From contig NQMI01000208.1 of the NCBI GenBank assembly GCA_002270565.1, positions 5,389 through 57,428 of the forward strand: a stretch of DNA of 52,040 nucleotides, given 5' to 3'. Positions 11,565 to 22,132 of the stretch are shown piece by piece. The first letter of the stretch is position 1. Every line of letters begins with the position of its first letter. Below the pieces are notes generated by a model. That model made no database searches and was not told the DNA's origin. It saw nothing but the letters and a program-made list of their open reading frames with translations. The stretch comes from Stenocarpella maydis (taxonomy: Eukaryota > Ascomycota > Sordariomycetes > Diaporthales > Diaporthaceae). The position numbers and the translations under genes were made by a program.

Positions 11565-13301
11565 ATGACTCTGTTCACCGAGCTCCACACGCCGGCAACT
11601 GGCAAGTACCAGCAGCCCATTGGCCTGTAAGTCCGTTCCCGCAGAGCCGCCCGCCACTTCCCCGCCCGCCCATCATCAGTAGCGCTGGCTTACTCACCAC
11701 CCCTTCCCCCCAGCTTCATCAACAACGAGTGGGTCGAGGGTGTCGACAAGCAAAAGTTCGAGGTCATCAACCCGGCAACCGAGGAGGTCATCTGCTCCGT
11801 CCACGAGGGTACCGAGAAGGACGTCGATATCGCAGTGGCTGCCGCCCGCAAGGCCTTCGAGGGCGTGTGGCGGGACACAACCCCGCAGCAGCGGAGCATC
11901 TACCTGCTCAAGCTGGCCGACCTTGTGGAGAAGAACGCCGACCTCCTGGCTGCCGTCGAGTCGCTGGACAATGGCAAGTCCATCTCCATGGCCAAGGGAG
12001 ACGTCGCGGCTGTCGTCGGCTGCATAAGGTACTATGGAGGCTGGGCAGACAAGATTGAGGGCAAGACGCTCGATATCAGCCCTGACATGTTCCACTACAC
12101 AAGACCAGAGCCTGTAAGCCGCCAGCACCACGCTGTCCTGGTCGCATCCATTCCCTTCCGTCAGACAGGCTGACACAAGACCCCGCAGATTGGAGTCTGC
12201 GGCCAGATTATCCCCTGGAACTTCCCCCTGCTCATGTGGTCGTGGAAGCTGGGCCCCGCCCTGGCCACGGGCAACACCGTCGTCTTGAAGACTGCCGAGC
12301 AGACTCCCCTGTCCGCTCTGGTTGCGGCGCAGTACATCAAGGAGGCGGGTTTCCCACCAGGAGTCGTCAACATCATCTCGGGCTTCGGCAAGACGGCCGG
12401 TGCCGCCATCTCCTCGCACATGGATATCGACAAGGTCGCCTTCACCGGCTCAACCGTCGTCGGCCGCCAGGTCATGAAGGCCGCCGCCTCCTCCAACCTC
12501 AAGAAGGTCACGCTCGAGCTGGGAGGCAAGTCTCCAAACATCGTCTTCAACGACGCCAGCATCGAGGACGCCATCAACTGGGTCAACTTTGGCATCTACT
12601 TCAACCACGGCCAGTGCTGCTGCGCGGGCTCCCGCATCTACGTGCAGGACGGCATCTACGACCAGTTCGTTGCCGCCTTTAAGAAGCGCGCCGAGTCCAA
12701 CAAGGTCGGCGACCCCTTCGCCGAGGACACCTTCCAGGGCCCTCAGGTCAGCAAGCTCCAGTACGACCGCATCATGAGCTACATCAAGTCTGGCAAGGAC
12801 GAGGGCGCCACCGTCGAGACGGGAGGTGAGCGCCACGGCGACAAGGGCTACTTCATCAAGCCCACCATCTTCTCCGGCGTCACCCCCAAGATGAAGATCA
12901 TGCAGGAGGAGATCTTCGGCCCTGTGTGCACCATCGCCAAGTTCAAGACCGAGGAGGAGGTCATCGAGGCTGCTCACGACACAACCTATGGCCTGGCCGC
13001 TGCCGTCCACACCAAGGACCTCAACACTGCCATCCGTGTCAGCAACAGGCTGAACGCCGGAACCGTCTGGGTGAACTGCTACAACGCCCTGCACCACCAG
13101 ATGTGAGTTTATCCCCACCCAAAAAAATAAAAAATAAAAAAAAAAACCACCCGTGCCCCATTGAACGACACTGAGCATGCTAACTCTCGTCTTGCCAGGC
13201 CCTTCGGCGGTTACAAGGAGTCAGGTATTGGCCGTGAGCTCGGCGAGGCTGCGCTGGCCAACTACACACAGAACAAGTCAGTCGCTATCAAGCTGGTATG
13301 A
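11565..13301 (+). CDS. aldA: Cytosolic NAD(P)+-dependent aldehyde dehydrogenase
   Basis: Oxidises aldehydes to carboxylic acids; fungal relatives act in ethanol, acetaldehyde and amine catabolism. Four exons: 11565-11626, 11714-12113, 12189-13102 and 13199-13301, with GT-AG introns of 87, 75 and 96 nt, giving 492 residues (family about 495-500). The start ATG is preceded by CACC. Visible motifs: PWNF with oxyanion Asn165, FTGSTVVG at 239-246, ELGGKSPN with general base Glu264, and GQCCCAGSR with the catalytic Cys as the middle of three (about 298). The C-terminus lacks a peroxisomal signal and I see no mitochondrial leader, so it is probably cytosolic. Intron 3 holds an A-rich run (13124-13146). 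No neighbouring gene suggests a pathway. The assignment to the AldA/Cla h 10 group is from family knowledge. Confidence 0.93.
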
Positions 13302-14919
13302 GCTGCGGGACAATCTACAAATACATGTGGAAATGAAAGGGACTGTCGGTGAGAGGAAGAATCGCCCGAGGTCACGAGGCAGCGAATGAAGAGCCCAGGC
13401 CAAATTTGTAGCCAGTTCTGTATTGTACATGCCATGACTTGAAGCATCTCTGCCGCGAGATCTACAGTGAGATATGACGTTCTTGAGAGTAATAACAGCT
13501 AAATACATAAAAATTCAAATAATTCAACAGAAGCAACAGACTTGCCCTGGCCAGTTTCATTTGTGAGGGATCGGAGCCGTTGGCGAATGCGCCACCCAGC
13601 TCTCCTTCCGTGCTCCACCCGCCTGGTCTGGCTGTCATATATTTGGAGGTCACGAGGCCCAAGTGCAACGACACCCTCGGGCCCGATGCTTGACCAGACC
13701 GGGAGACAGAGACAGTCAGTCAGTCAGTCAGACACACCACCCAGCAAGACCCTTATTTTGGACTAGGGCATTGCGCAGTTGGAATCAAGAGCGAGAGCCA
13801 GCCCATTGGTTTGTACCCAGGATTCATATACACTATATGGGCCTGCTGGTGGGGGGGAACACTAATACTGCCTGGAGGCCGATTTCTGAAGAGGCTTTCA
13901 CAGACGCGGGAGCCACTCAAAATAGACAAGCCCAAACCTCCTCATGGCCAGGATATGGGACCGAGGAGAGCAAGACGGCATTGCCGAGGAGGCCGCGTCT
14001 GCGAAGCGCTTGGTCCCCCGGCACACGAAGCCATCAGCCCGCGCTCGTGACTCCCATGCCTTCTTTCTGCCGCCGAGGACGCAGGTGTGGGCTCGGAGGA
14101 GCACGAACGAGAGAAGACGGGGCTCAGGCACGGGAGGGTGAGATGGCCGAGGAACGCAGGTGAGATAGCCTGTGCGTGCCCAACCTTGCCGGATATCATG
14201 TCAAGATGTGGGGGCACTGTCCAGCCCTGACTGGCGCAGACGAAAGCTACGGGGACGGGAGAGTCGTCAGGGGGGTGGTATGTGTAATCAAAGTCAGGTG
14301 CAGCAGGACGGAAGGACGGGAAACTACAGGGAGCACAGGTGTTTCATCAGGGTGGACGGGAGTGGCGAAAAGATGGCTGGGACTAGCTACCTAGGTACCT
14401 TTTTGTGGGCAGGAGAAGACATTCGACCTTGGAGACTGGCAACAGATGATGTATTTGAGTCAACATGCCATACAAATCTGGATTGTCAGGACTGGATATT
14501 CCAAGCTTGTAACTCCGACACTGGGTGAGGCTGCAGCTGAACCAAGGAAAGGAATCCTGTCGAGGCTATAATTATAGCAAGCGGCTCGCATGCCCAGCCA
14601 ACGTCACTGCGGAACCCCAGCGACCACAGACTTTGCCCTGGCAACGGTGGGGAAGCACGCAAGAAAATCAACCAACCCCGCCAAATTCGGTTTACACTTA
14701 CACTACCACACAGTACACAGTACGTCGCAGCTTCGCTCGTTGGCCACCCGCCCTAGCCCTGCCCTGCTGCCAGTCTAGTGTACACTAGACTCTCTCCCCA
14801 TCCCCCGAGCGCGTCAATGGGCCGTCGTCACAGGTCGCGGTTTACCCGACCAACAATCAGTCAAACCACGCTGGGAGTCAGTACAGAGTAGTGATCAGGC
14901 GCATGCAAGCAACCCGAAC
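13302..14919. other. Intergenic region between aldA and DAD1
   Basis: Holds the aldA 3' region and DAD1 promoter. No gene recognised. A CAGT tetranucleotide run lies at 13711-13732, CTACCTAGGTACCTTT at about 14389-14404, and the palindrome TAGTGTACACTA near 14778-14789. Short frames across 13660-14160 have no family resemblance. Confidence 0.5.
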
Positions 14920-15398
14920 ATGGCGGCATCCAACCCCTCGGGCCGGGCCTACTTTGAGCAACAGCGCGAGGCGCTCATGGGGGAGATAGCAATGGTAAAT
15001 AAATCAAGACAACCCCTCCCCCAACCTCCCGGGCGCTGCGACGAACCCTGCCCGCGACACACAATACCATACCATGCGTGCATGATCTTACTAACCCCCT
15101 CGCCTGCCGCCAACCCCCCAACACACAGAGCTTCGAGCAGGTGCTGGCAAACATCAACAAGCTGAACCGCAACCTCGAGGCCGTCATCACGGTCGGCAAC
15201 GAGTTCTCGTCGGTCGAGGCGCTGTGGAGCACCTTTGAGAATGTCATGGCCAAGGAGGAGGAGGGCCAGGGGGGGGAGGGGGCAGCTGACGAGGCGGCCG
15301 AGGCAAAGGGAGACGAGGCAGCAGGTGATGGTGGTGACGAGCCAGGGGATCCACGGGGCCAGGACGAGACCACGGGGGGTGCCAAGGGACAGCAATGA
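14920..15398 (+). CDS. DAD1: DASH/Dam1 complex subunit Dad1
   Basis: Small kinetochore protein of the fungal DASH (Dam1) complex, which couples kinetochores to spindle microtubules. Two exons, 14920-14994 and 15129-15398, separated by a 134-nt GT-AG intron, give 114 residues. The conserved core spans the junction: [15 protein letters not shown], then [36 protein letters not shown]. This alpha-helical region (about residues 11-67) matches the family. The remaining ~47 residues are an acidic, Gly/Ala/Glu-rich tail ([16 protein letters not shown]) that looks disordered and varies among fungi. Dad1 is normally 75-130 residues. It is convergent with RHO4. Confidence 0.93.
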
Positions 15399-16104
15399 GG
15401 ACATCGACATGAAGGGACACTGGCTGGCGGGCTTCCTGTCGCAGCCTCCAGAAGCTGTGTGAAATAAAACCAGCGCACGCCCGCCCTCTCTCTACACCAT
15501 ACCGAGCCTGGCTTGCTCGGGATGAGGCGCACACCGCTCCCTTCACCTTGTTAGCATTCACCGGTGGGCCGTATCAAAGTAGGGCCGAGGGCGAGCAGGG
15601 CGACCGGGATGGCGAAAGCCAGATACCCGATAGACATACCCAAGACCACTCACTCTCACTATCAACACAATGATCAACAAGGCAAGCGCGCCAGTGGCGG
15701 TTTTCCTCTTCCTTTGTCTTCCACTCTTTTTTTNNNNNNNNAAAAAAAAAAAAAAAAAAAAAAAAGGGAGCAGCCTTGTCCTCCACTGCGGACCGGTCTG
15801 GCCCATCTGGCCCGTCCGGCCGTCTGTCCATCATTTCGTACATCGATTCATCTGCCCGTGGTCGTCTTCATCATCATGGGCCTCTCAAAGGGGGACCCCC
15901 GGCCCACCGTGTCGCATTTCCTCATTCGGACTCATGATCAAGTCCAGGAAACGTGTCGTACCGAGCCCATCAAGGTGAAGTGTTGGTCATTTCGGTTCAT
16001 GCGTCATCTCATCAAACACCGCATGTCGCGGTGCAGCTCAGGGCGGGCCGCCGGTGACCTGGCGGCAAGAGGCTCCTGCGCGTCGTGCTCGCAGGGACCG
16101 CCGC
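15399..16104. other. Convergent 3' region between DAD1 and RHO4
   Basis: No gene. Contains an AATAAA at 15465-15470, a plausible DAD1 poly(A) signal, and the poly(T)-N-poly(A) feature. Frames drawn across the N run are artefacts. Confidence 0.6.
15725..15765. repeat. Inverted homopolymer: poly(T), eight Ns, poly(A)
   Basis: A short T run ends at 15733, eight undetermined bases follow (15734-15741), then about 24 A. This looks like a sequencing failure at a T/A homopolymer that could fold back on itself. The true sequence and length are unknown. Confidence 0.8.
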
Positions 16105-17127
16105 TCACAGGAAGTTGCACTTTCTCTTCTTCTTGCGGATGCCGGCGGCACCGGGGATGCCGCCGAAGTGGCTGCTCTCCCGCCTTGAGGACTGGCGCTG
16201 CGCAGCCTGTGCCTCGAGGTTCCGGCGGTCGTTGGAGACGACAGTGATGATGGCCTGCTCGAAGATCTCGTCGACGCCCTTCATCTCCTTGCTGCTGCAC
16301 TCCATGTACTGGGCGTTCATCTTTTGTGCGACGCCCATGCCCTGCTCCCGTGTCACGGGGGTCAGGCCCTGGGTCTTGAGCATGTCAATGCACGTCTTCT
16401 TGTAGCGCAGGTCCGACTTGAGGCCGACAAGGATGAGTGGCGTGTACGGGCAAAAGTGCAGGACTTCTGGGTACCACTGTTGATTGACGTTAGCAGCGGA
16501 TGCGGGCCAGGGGGAGGCGTGCACCCAGGGGCATACCTTGTCCATAACATTGTCGAGGGAATTGGGGCAGTCTATGGCAAAGCAGACGAAGATGAGGTCG
16601 GTCTCTGGGTATGACAACGGTCGCAGGCGGTCGTACTCTTCTTGGCCTGCGGTATCCCACAGGGCAAGCTCGACGGTCTTACCGGAGGGGCGATGCGTAG
16701 GGTAGGTGATGTAGTTTTCAAAGACTGTCGGGACGTATTTCTGCGGGGGCTGTCAGCCAGGTGCACACTGGCGGAGGGAGGACGAGAAGGAGGAGGGGGG
16801 GTATGATGGGTGTGAGAGGAGGCATGCCCAGCTTACCTCTGGAAAGTATCCCTGGCTGTAGCTGATCAGTAGGCACGTCTTTCCGCAGCCGCCGTCGCCG
16901 ACGACGACGATCTTCTTGGAGTAGGCGGGGGCGTCTGTCATGACTGTTGCTGGTGATTCGCGACCTGATGTGGAATTGCTCATCATAGTGCTGATGGTCC
17001 CATCACTTGACCGTTGTTGCCGTCTTGTGCTGTTTGGTGTCTTCCGGCCACTCTCATAGTACTTTTCGTCGTGGAGTGGCTGGTTGGTGCTGTAGTACGA
17101 GTTGCGGTAGCTGTAAGACGAAGCCAT
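16105..17127 (-). CDS. RHO4: Rho4-type small GTPase
   Basis: Rho-family GTPase; Rho4 in filamentous fungi is needed for septum formation and cell-wall organisation. Three exons read from high to low coordinate, 17127-16837, 16740-16537 and 16476-16105, with introns of 96 and 60 nt, give 288 residues. An N-terminal extension of about 70 residues rich in Ser/Tyr/Arg is characteristic of Rho4. Motifs: P-loop GDGGCGKTC (78-86), [10 protein letters not shown] switch I (98-107), [12 protein letters not shown] switch [11 protein letters not shown] base recognition (Leu in place of the usual Asn/Thr), and CSSKE. The C-terminus has a polybasic KKKRK followed by CNFL, a geranylgeranylation-type CAAX box for membrane attachment. 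An in-frame upstream ATG at 17217 would add 30 residues across a homopolymer; the start at 17127 is preferred because it precedes conserved-looking sequence. Confidence 0.93.
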
Positions 17128-18183
17128 GCTTAAGGGTTTTTTTTTTTTGTCTCCCCTTCTCTCTCTCTTTCTATGTCGCTCGCATGCGATTGCCAGTGAA
17201 TGGCGGGGCCAGACCACGCTTAAGCAAGGATAGCTTATTAGCAGGGGCAGCTGGGCTCCGTCCGTCAGTGAGTCGAGGAGGGCACAGGCAGGACTTCACC
17301 CTGGGAACGACGGGTGTTGGAAGTGAAATGCGGTCGAGAAGCTAGCAGTGGTATGAAGGACGGGATGGGACGGGATGAGAGCAAGACAGATGGGTGTTTG
17401 TGTCTGTTGTCCTTGTTCTCGTCGCTGAGTGGGCGAGTCGATGTATCTCGTAATGCAAGTAAATACTGGTTGGTGACGGGCTATGCGAGGCGAATGCGTT
17501 GCAGGTGTCAATGCATGCGCGGATTATTGATAGGCGGCCGGGATGTTTGTGTTGTTTTGTGTTATTGTTGTTGGCCCGAGGCTGGTCAGTCAGGCAGTCA
17601 GTCGGGCGGGCTGGTTGGTTGGTTGGTTGGTTGGTCGGTCGGGCGGGCAGGTGGGATGGGTGGGTGAGTTTAGGATTAGGAATAGGATTATTGATTGTTG
17701 TTCACGATGCACAAAACACACAACTCCGGGGTGGGAGGAAAGATATCGAGGAAGCTGTAAGATGGGGAAGAGTCGAGGTCAGAGCAGGAGAAAGGGGAGG
17801 TTGGTAATGTGTCTCAAGAGAAGCTTGGAAGCAAGCGGCTGCTCTGCTAGATAGTCGTCGGTACCGTAGGGGGATAGGGAGTACGGAGTAGGTATAGAGG
17901 AGTACGTAGATACTTGTTGAGCCACCCACCCCGGGGCTGGCTGAGCACGGCTGCTAGAGCCTAGTGCTGCTGCTGCGGCGGATAGTAAGCTGCTGGCCTT
18001 CCTTCGACGTGGTGTGTTTACGGGTTGTCCATGGCAACCGACCAATGCGAGGAGTGTACATGGTACTTGGGTATACCACCTACCTATATCACCTACCTAG
18101 GTATACTAGATACTAGGTATACCATGTATTGCAGCATCAGCCATGCCCGCACTACACACCTAGGCACTTGGTATTAAGCTGGC

Positions 18184-18215
18184 GATAATGATGATGATGG
18201 TGATGATGATGATGA
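18184..18215. repeat. GAT/ATG trinucleotide microsatellite
   Basis: About ten GAT units with a few substitutions, in the RHO4/elongin C intergenic region. Confidence 0.9.
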
Positions 18216-18610
18216 TACAGCATCAATCAGGTCCAGGCCCCAACCAACTGTGTACACTACGGAGTACACCGTGTTCCAGGACCCCGACTCGGCCTCAACG
18301 TCATCTGGGTCTCGTCTTCTTGGTCACTCGGCCTTGACTAGGTGCGCAGTCTGGCAGTGCAGCCCTCTCTGACCAGGCAGGGGGGAGCCTCATGGGCCCC
18401 ACCCGCCTGGGTCTGCTGGTGCGAGCTGACTGCTACCATCATGCCCCGGGACCCTTGCCATCCTTGTAAATTCGGTGGCAGGAAGACTGGGGAAGCGGCC
18501 CTTAACAGGCAACCTTCAGATTTAAGCGGTGGCTGGACCGTTTCCGACCCGTGCCTGCAAGTCTGAGCGAGTGTCTTGCCCTGCCCTGCCTGCAGCCCTT
18601 GGTGCACCTG

Positions 18611-18650
18611 CCCTGCTGCCCTGCTGCCCTGCTGCCCTGCTGCCCTGCTG
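18611..18650. repeat. 8-bp tandem repeat CCCTGCTG x5
   Basis: Five head-to-tail CCCTGCTG units in the upstream region of elongin C. Because 8 is not a multiple of 3, it is unlikely to be coding. Confidence 0.9.
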
Positions 18651-18952
18651 CCCTTTGACTGCCCAGGCTGCCTGCCCTTTGGACTTGCCCCGCCCCCCTG
18701 CCGCTGCAGCTGCGGCCTGAAAACCAGGCCTTTCTTCCTCAAACCACGACATCAATCAGTCAATCAATCAGGCCAACTGCTCCAGATGTCGCACGGGCAC
18801 GTGGCCCAAGCTCCCCACCAAACAAACCCCCCACCCGAAAATTTCAGACGACGACAGCCTCGAAGCTTCGCCCCAGCACCTACCTCCCTCCTCTCTCTCT
18901 CCCTCCTCCCTTGAGCCTCAACCAAACAAGCCTTGCAAGCCTGCAGGCCACC

Positions 18953-19915
18953 ATGGCTCCCAGCAAGTACATCACCCTCGTCTCCGCCGAGGGTTTCGAG
19001 TACGTCCTGCCACGTGAGGCCTGCCACGCCAGCCAGATGCTACGGACCTCGGTCGATCCCGACAAGCATTTCAGGGAGAACCGCGAGACCGTCGTCAATC
19101 TGCCTGAGATGAGGTTTGTTTTCTTTTCTTTTCTTTTCATTTTTTCTTCATTTTTTCTTCTTTTTTATCCTTCTCACCCCTCCCCCCCGGGGACCACTTT
19201 CACGTTATCTTCACCACCGGCGTCCATGATGAATCACATTTATTTCGCTGTGTTCTTTCTGACAGAGCCGCCTGCCAGCGGTTCTGGTTGACTGTCAACT
19301 ACACTTGATCTGAGGCGCTCATTTCACTCTCCCATGAGGCCATTCTCGCACACATGACTGCTGGGGCGCTACTGACCGAAACCACTCCCACAGTGCCGTA
19401 GTCCTGGAAAAGGTGGTCGAGTACCTGCTCTACTGGTACAGATACCAGGACAAGGAGGACGTCCCGGACATGGACATCCCAGTCGACATGTGCCTCGAGC
19501 TCCTGACGGCCGCCGACTACCTCCAGATGGATGGTGAGCATCTGCCGCAGTCGTCGGGCAAGAGGGCGTGAGACCTGAGACGCTGACCTCCCATAAAGAT
19601 CAGTTCCGTTGAGGTGATTTCCCGTTAGGGTCTCTTTTGTCTGCGGCTCTTTGGCGTTCGGGACGGCTACTACGGTACGCCACGGCACGGCACTGTACGG
19701 TGAGGGGATGGGCCACGCCGGCCGCATCAAGGCAGGGGCATGCGTCTGGGAACAAATCAGTGGTCCATGGCGATACCCTCTTGGTCTGTAAGACACAAAT
19801 CCCAACAGGATGGTGAGATTTCTGACCATCATGTAATTGTCTCCTTGTTTTCCTCTGGGCAGTCGACCTCTCCTCCAACTCCACTGTTGGGTCCTTGAAC
19901 TGGATTGATGCCTAG
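18953..19915 (+). CDS. ELC1: Elongin C (Skp1/BTB-fold ubiquitin ligase adaptor)
   Basis: Adaptor of Cullin-elongin ubiquitin ligases; the yeast homologue acts in degradation of stalled RNA polymerase II. Three exons, 18953-19113, 19394-19533 and 19863-19915, with introns of 280 and 329 nt (long for this window), give 117 residues (family about 100-120). The start is in a strong context (GCCACCATGG). The fold is recognisable: KYITLVSAEGFEYVLPREAC, then VVLEKVVEYLLYWYRYQDK, DVPDMDIPVDMCLELLTAAD. The last exon encodes VDLSSNSTVGSLNWIDA, a divergent tail; this short exon is the least certain part. The gene is divergent from RHO4 and convergent with DBR1. Confidence 0.88.
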
Positions 19916-20314
19916 GAACAACGAGGATGTGAGCTTGTTGTTTCGCCCTTGAGAACGGGCTCCCCCATCCTAGCATATGCGGTCAACCCCTTTTCCGCAC
20001 CCGTGGGTTGATTGTCTAATACGGATGGAAGATCAATCACCATTTCCCCCACACTCTGCTTGACTCACTGTGCCCCGTTGAGTTCTCGCTTTTTCAGAGG
20101 GGAGACATCGCCCCGACTCTGACCGCTGCCCGTAGAACGCTGCCCGTAGAACTGACAGCCAGACCCGCCGCTTCGGCTCAGGATAGATGAAACAATGCAT
20201 TCCATAATGTGAGGAATGCCCCATGGGTATCTCTGCTGTGCCCTGTGCCCTGTATCCTTGATTGGGCGGTACGCCCAACCCAACACATGTGATTTGTGCC
20301 GCTCGAGCTTCCCA
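19916..20314. other. Convergent 3' region between elongin C and DBR1
   Basis: About 400 bp holding the 3' ends of the two genes. I see no gene or clear terminator signal beyond general AT enrichment. Confidence 0.5.
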
Positions 20315-22132
20315 TCACCAGCCCCGTCCACGACCCCGTCCCCCTCCTCCGCCCCGCCCGCCGCCACTGCCATCACCTCGTCCACCTCTCCTCCCTCCGC
20401 TTCGCCCGCCGCCACGCCTGCCTCCTCTGAAGCCCCAGTCGCCCCTGTCCGCCTCGGGCGGCGGGCCCTGCTGCCGCCGCCGCTCCCTCTCCTCCTCGCT
20501 CGAGTCCCACAGGTTCTCCAGCCCCAGCAGCGCGCAGAACGCCTCCGTCTGCGGGTTGGTGTGCTCCCGCGGCTGGACCCCCGAGTGAAGCTGCCACAGG
20601 CTCTCGTCCGCACCCTCCGCCAGCGCCGGCGCCGTCTGGACAAAGTTGTGCGGCACAGCCAGCCTGCCCGCGCGGACAACATTCTCCTCGACCCACGCGC
20701 GCTCCTCGGCCAGCTTGGGCGAGTAGGCTTCCTCGCCCTCGTCCGCCGCCACCTGGGCCGTCCGGTCGCCGATGCTCAGGTGCTGGTGGAAGTGGCGTGC
20801 GATGGCGAGCCATTCTGCGTCGTACTGCAGTACGAAGCGGCCCTGGTACGGCAACGGGCTGTCCTTGGGCTGCGGGGGTTGATCGCCGGCGGGCGCCTTG
20901 ACAGGGTGGATGCCACAGAGCTGGAGGAAATCGCGACCCGGCTCGCACTTGTTGAGTGCGAGGAAGCGCACGGTGGTGTTGGTTATGGTCGGCGGGACAG
21001 GCTGGCCTGGCGTGCGTTTTGGCCCCGCAAAGGGCTTGGCCCCTGGCTGTTGTGTGAATGACGCCGGGAGCTGCGCGCGAAGGTCATCTGTGACCGCCGA
21101 CGTCGACGTGGCCGTGGGGCCTGCCTGCTCCTCCTTGGGGGCGGCATCGTTGTTTTCGCCCTGTGCGGGGGGGTGGCTGTCTTCATCGTCGTCCACATCC
21201 AAATCGATCTCGTTGGGATTCTCAACCGGCCCATCTCCTTTCGGGGGAGCAGTTGATGTCTCGGGGCGTGCCTCATCTGTGCCGCCCACACCGCCACCCT
21301 GAGTGGGAGGGGGATACGTCTTGACGGCGGCGAACTTCCAGTGCATGTGTGCTGAAAACCAAAAGGCAGGCCTCAGCCGGTCCATGACATACTCGGCCGC
21401 AGGGCTGCCCAGTGAGCCGTCCAGGCTCTCTTGCTTCCACATGGGCCTGGCACGGTACAGCTGCTGCACGTCACCGTGCTTCTCGACGCCCCTGGGCCAG
21501 TCGTGGCTCAGCCCCACATCCACCTGCTCCTTGATCTGGAGGAGCCTGCGCACATCAAACTCCCTCACATGGTAGAAGGATTTGATGTCATCCCTGCTGA
21601 ACGGCAGCCGCTCCAAGTGTGGCTTGCGGTAGTCAAATCCCTTCCAGATCCCGCTCAGCCCGGCGATGCGCAGCGGGCCGACACGCAGGACGTTGGCAGC
21701 GCCCATGTAGTAGATGTTTGGGGCAACCCAGCCGCCGTAGTACAGTTCCCAGAGGTATGCCGCGGCCTCGTGGTTGCCTGCGATGAAGAGGGTCAGGTAC
21801 GGGGCGGTGCGGGCGCCCGAGTAGTACTCGTGGAAGTCGCCGAGCACGCGGTACTTTGCAGGGACCGACATGACCTCCACATCGTGGCCATTGCGGGTGG
21901 ACTGGAAGTCTCCGCATATTATGAGAACGTCGACACCGGGCCAGCCGCGGGCGTGGGAGGCAGCGGTCACGGCGGCATAGATGGCGTTGAGGGTGCCGTG
22001 GCCCTGGAATAATGGTGTTAGCAGCTGATGTGAGGCTGAAGCGGACGGATGGGACGTTTTCCTTACGCAGCCTTCGACGGCTACCCTCACTCCATCCTTC
22101 TCAAGGAGCCCAGTCCCGGCGGTATTTTCCAT
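20315..22132 (-). CDS. DBR1: RNA lariat debranching enzyme Dbr1
   Basis: Hydrolyses the 2'-5' branch of excised intron lariats in the nucleus. Two exons, 22132-22067 and 22003-20315, give 584 residues. Metallophosphoesterase motifs in order: EGCGHG (20-25), GDFQ (53-56), GNHE (98-101), SHDWP (188-192), SAHMHWKF (239-246). The catalytic domain is followed by an acidic low-complexity linker (DLDVDDDEDSHPPA), the DBR1 C-terminal domain (FLALNKCEPGRDFLQL, LQYDAEWLAIARHF) and an RGG-rich tail (GGRRGGGRSGGRRGG) typical of RNA-binding proteins. The 63-nt intron (GTAAGG, branch-like GCTAAC, TTCCAG) is a multiple of three without a stop, so retention would insert 21 residues between EGC and GHG of the first metal motif. 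The splice is chosen because it restores the family motif. Confidence 0.94.
   Translation of the reverse strand: MENTAGTGLLEKDGVRVAVEGCVRKTSHPSASASHQLLTPLFQGHGTLNAIYAAVTAASHARGWPGVDVLIICGDFQSTRNGHDVEVMSVPAKYRVLGDFHEYYSGARTAPYLTLFIAGNHEAAAYLWELYYGGWVAPNIYYMGAANVLRVGPLRIAGLSGIWKGFDYRKPHLERLPFSRDDIKSFYHVREFDVRRLLQIKEQVDVGLSHDWPRGVEKHGDVQQLYRARPMWKQESLDGSLGSPAAEYVMDRLRPAFWFSAHMHWKFAAVKTYPPPTQGGGVGGTDEARPETSTAPPKGDGPVENPNEIDLDVDDDEDSHPPAQGENNDAAPKEEQAGPTATSTSAVTDDLRAQLPASFTQQPGAKPFAGPKRTPGQPVPPTITNTTVRFLALNKCEPGRDFLQLCGIHPVKAPAGDQPPQPKDSPLPYQGRFVLQYDAEWLAIARHFHQHLSIGDRTAQVAADEGEEAYSPKLAEERAWVEENVVRAGRLAVPHNFVQTAPALAEGADESLWQLHSGVQPREHTNPQTEAFCALLGLENLWDSSEEERERRRQQGPPPEADRGDWGFRGGRRGGGRSGGRRGGRGDGSGGGRGGGGGRGRGRGW

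Larger units (their letters stand above)
17128..18952. other. Shared divergent upstream region of RHO4 and elongin C
   Basis: About 1.8 kb with no recognised gene. It holds an A/T homopolymer near 17137-17149 (probable RHO4 5' leader), TTGG repeats at 17612-17636, inverted TACCTAGGTA-type words at about 18072-18125, a GATGAT run at 18184-18215, CTACGGAGTACACC at about 18256-18270, an 8-bp CCCTGCTG repeat at 18611-18650 and a CT-rich stretch at 18880-18912 just before the elongin C start. Regulatory meaning is not shown by the sequence. Confidence 0.5.

Noticed and set aside
12450..13178. 242-codon minus-strand frame
   Set aside because: Antisense of aldehyde dehydrogenase exon 3; its composition mirrors GC-biased third codon positions.
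15564..16247. Long frames running through the N stretch
   Set aside because: They depend on eight undetermined bases and homopolymers, and show no family resemblance.
20216..21061. 281-codon plus-strand frame
   Set aside because: Antisense of the DBR1 C-terminal RGG and acidic regions; the DBR1 frame has the family motifs.
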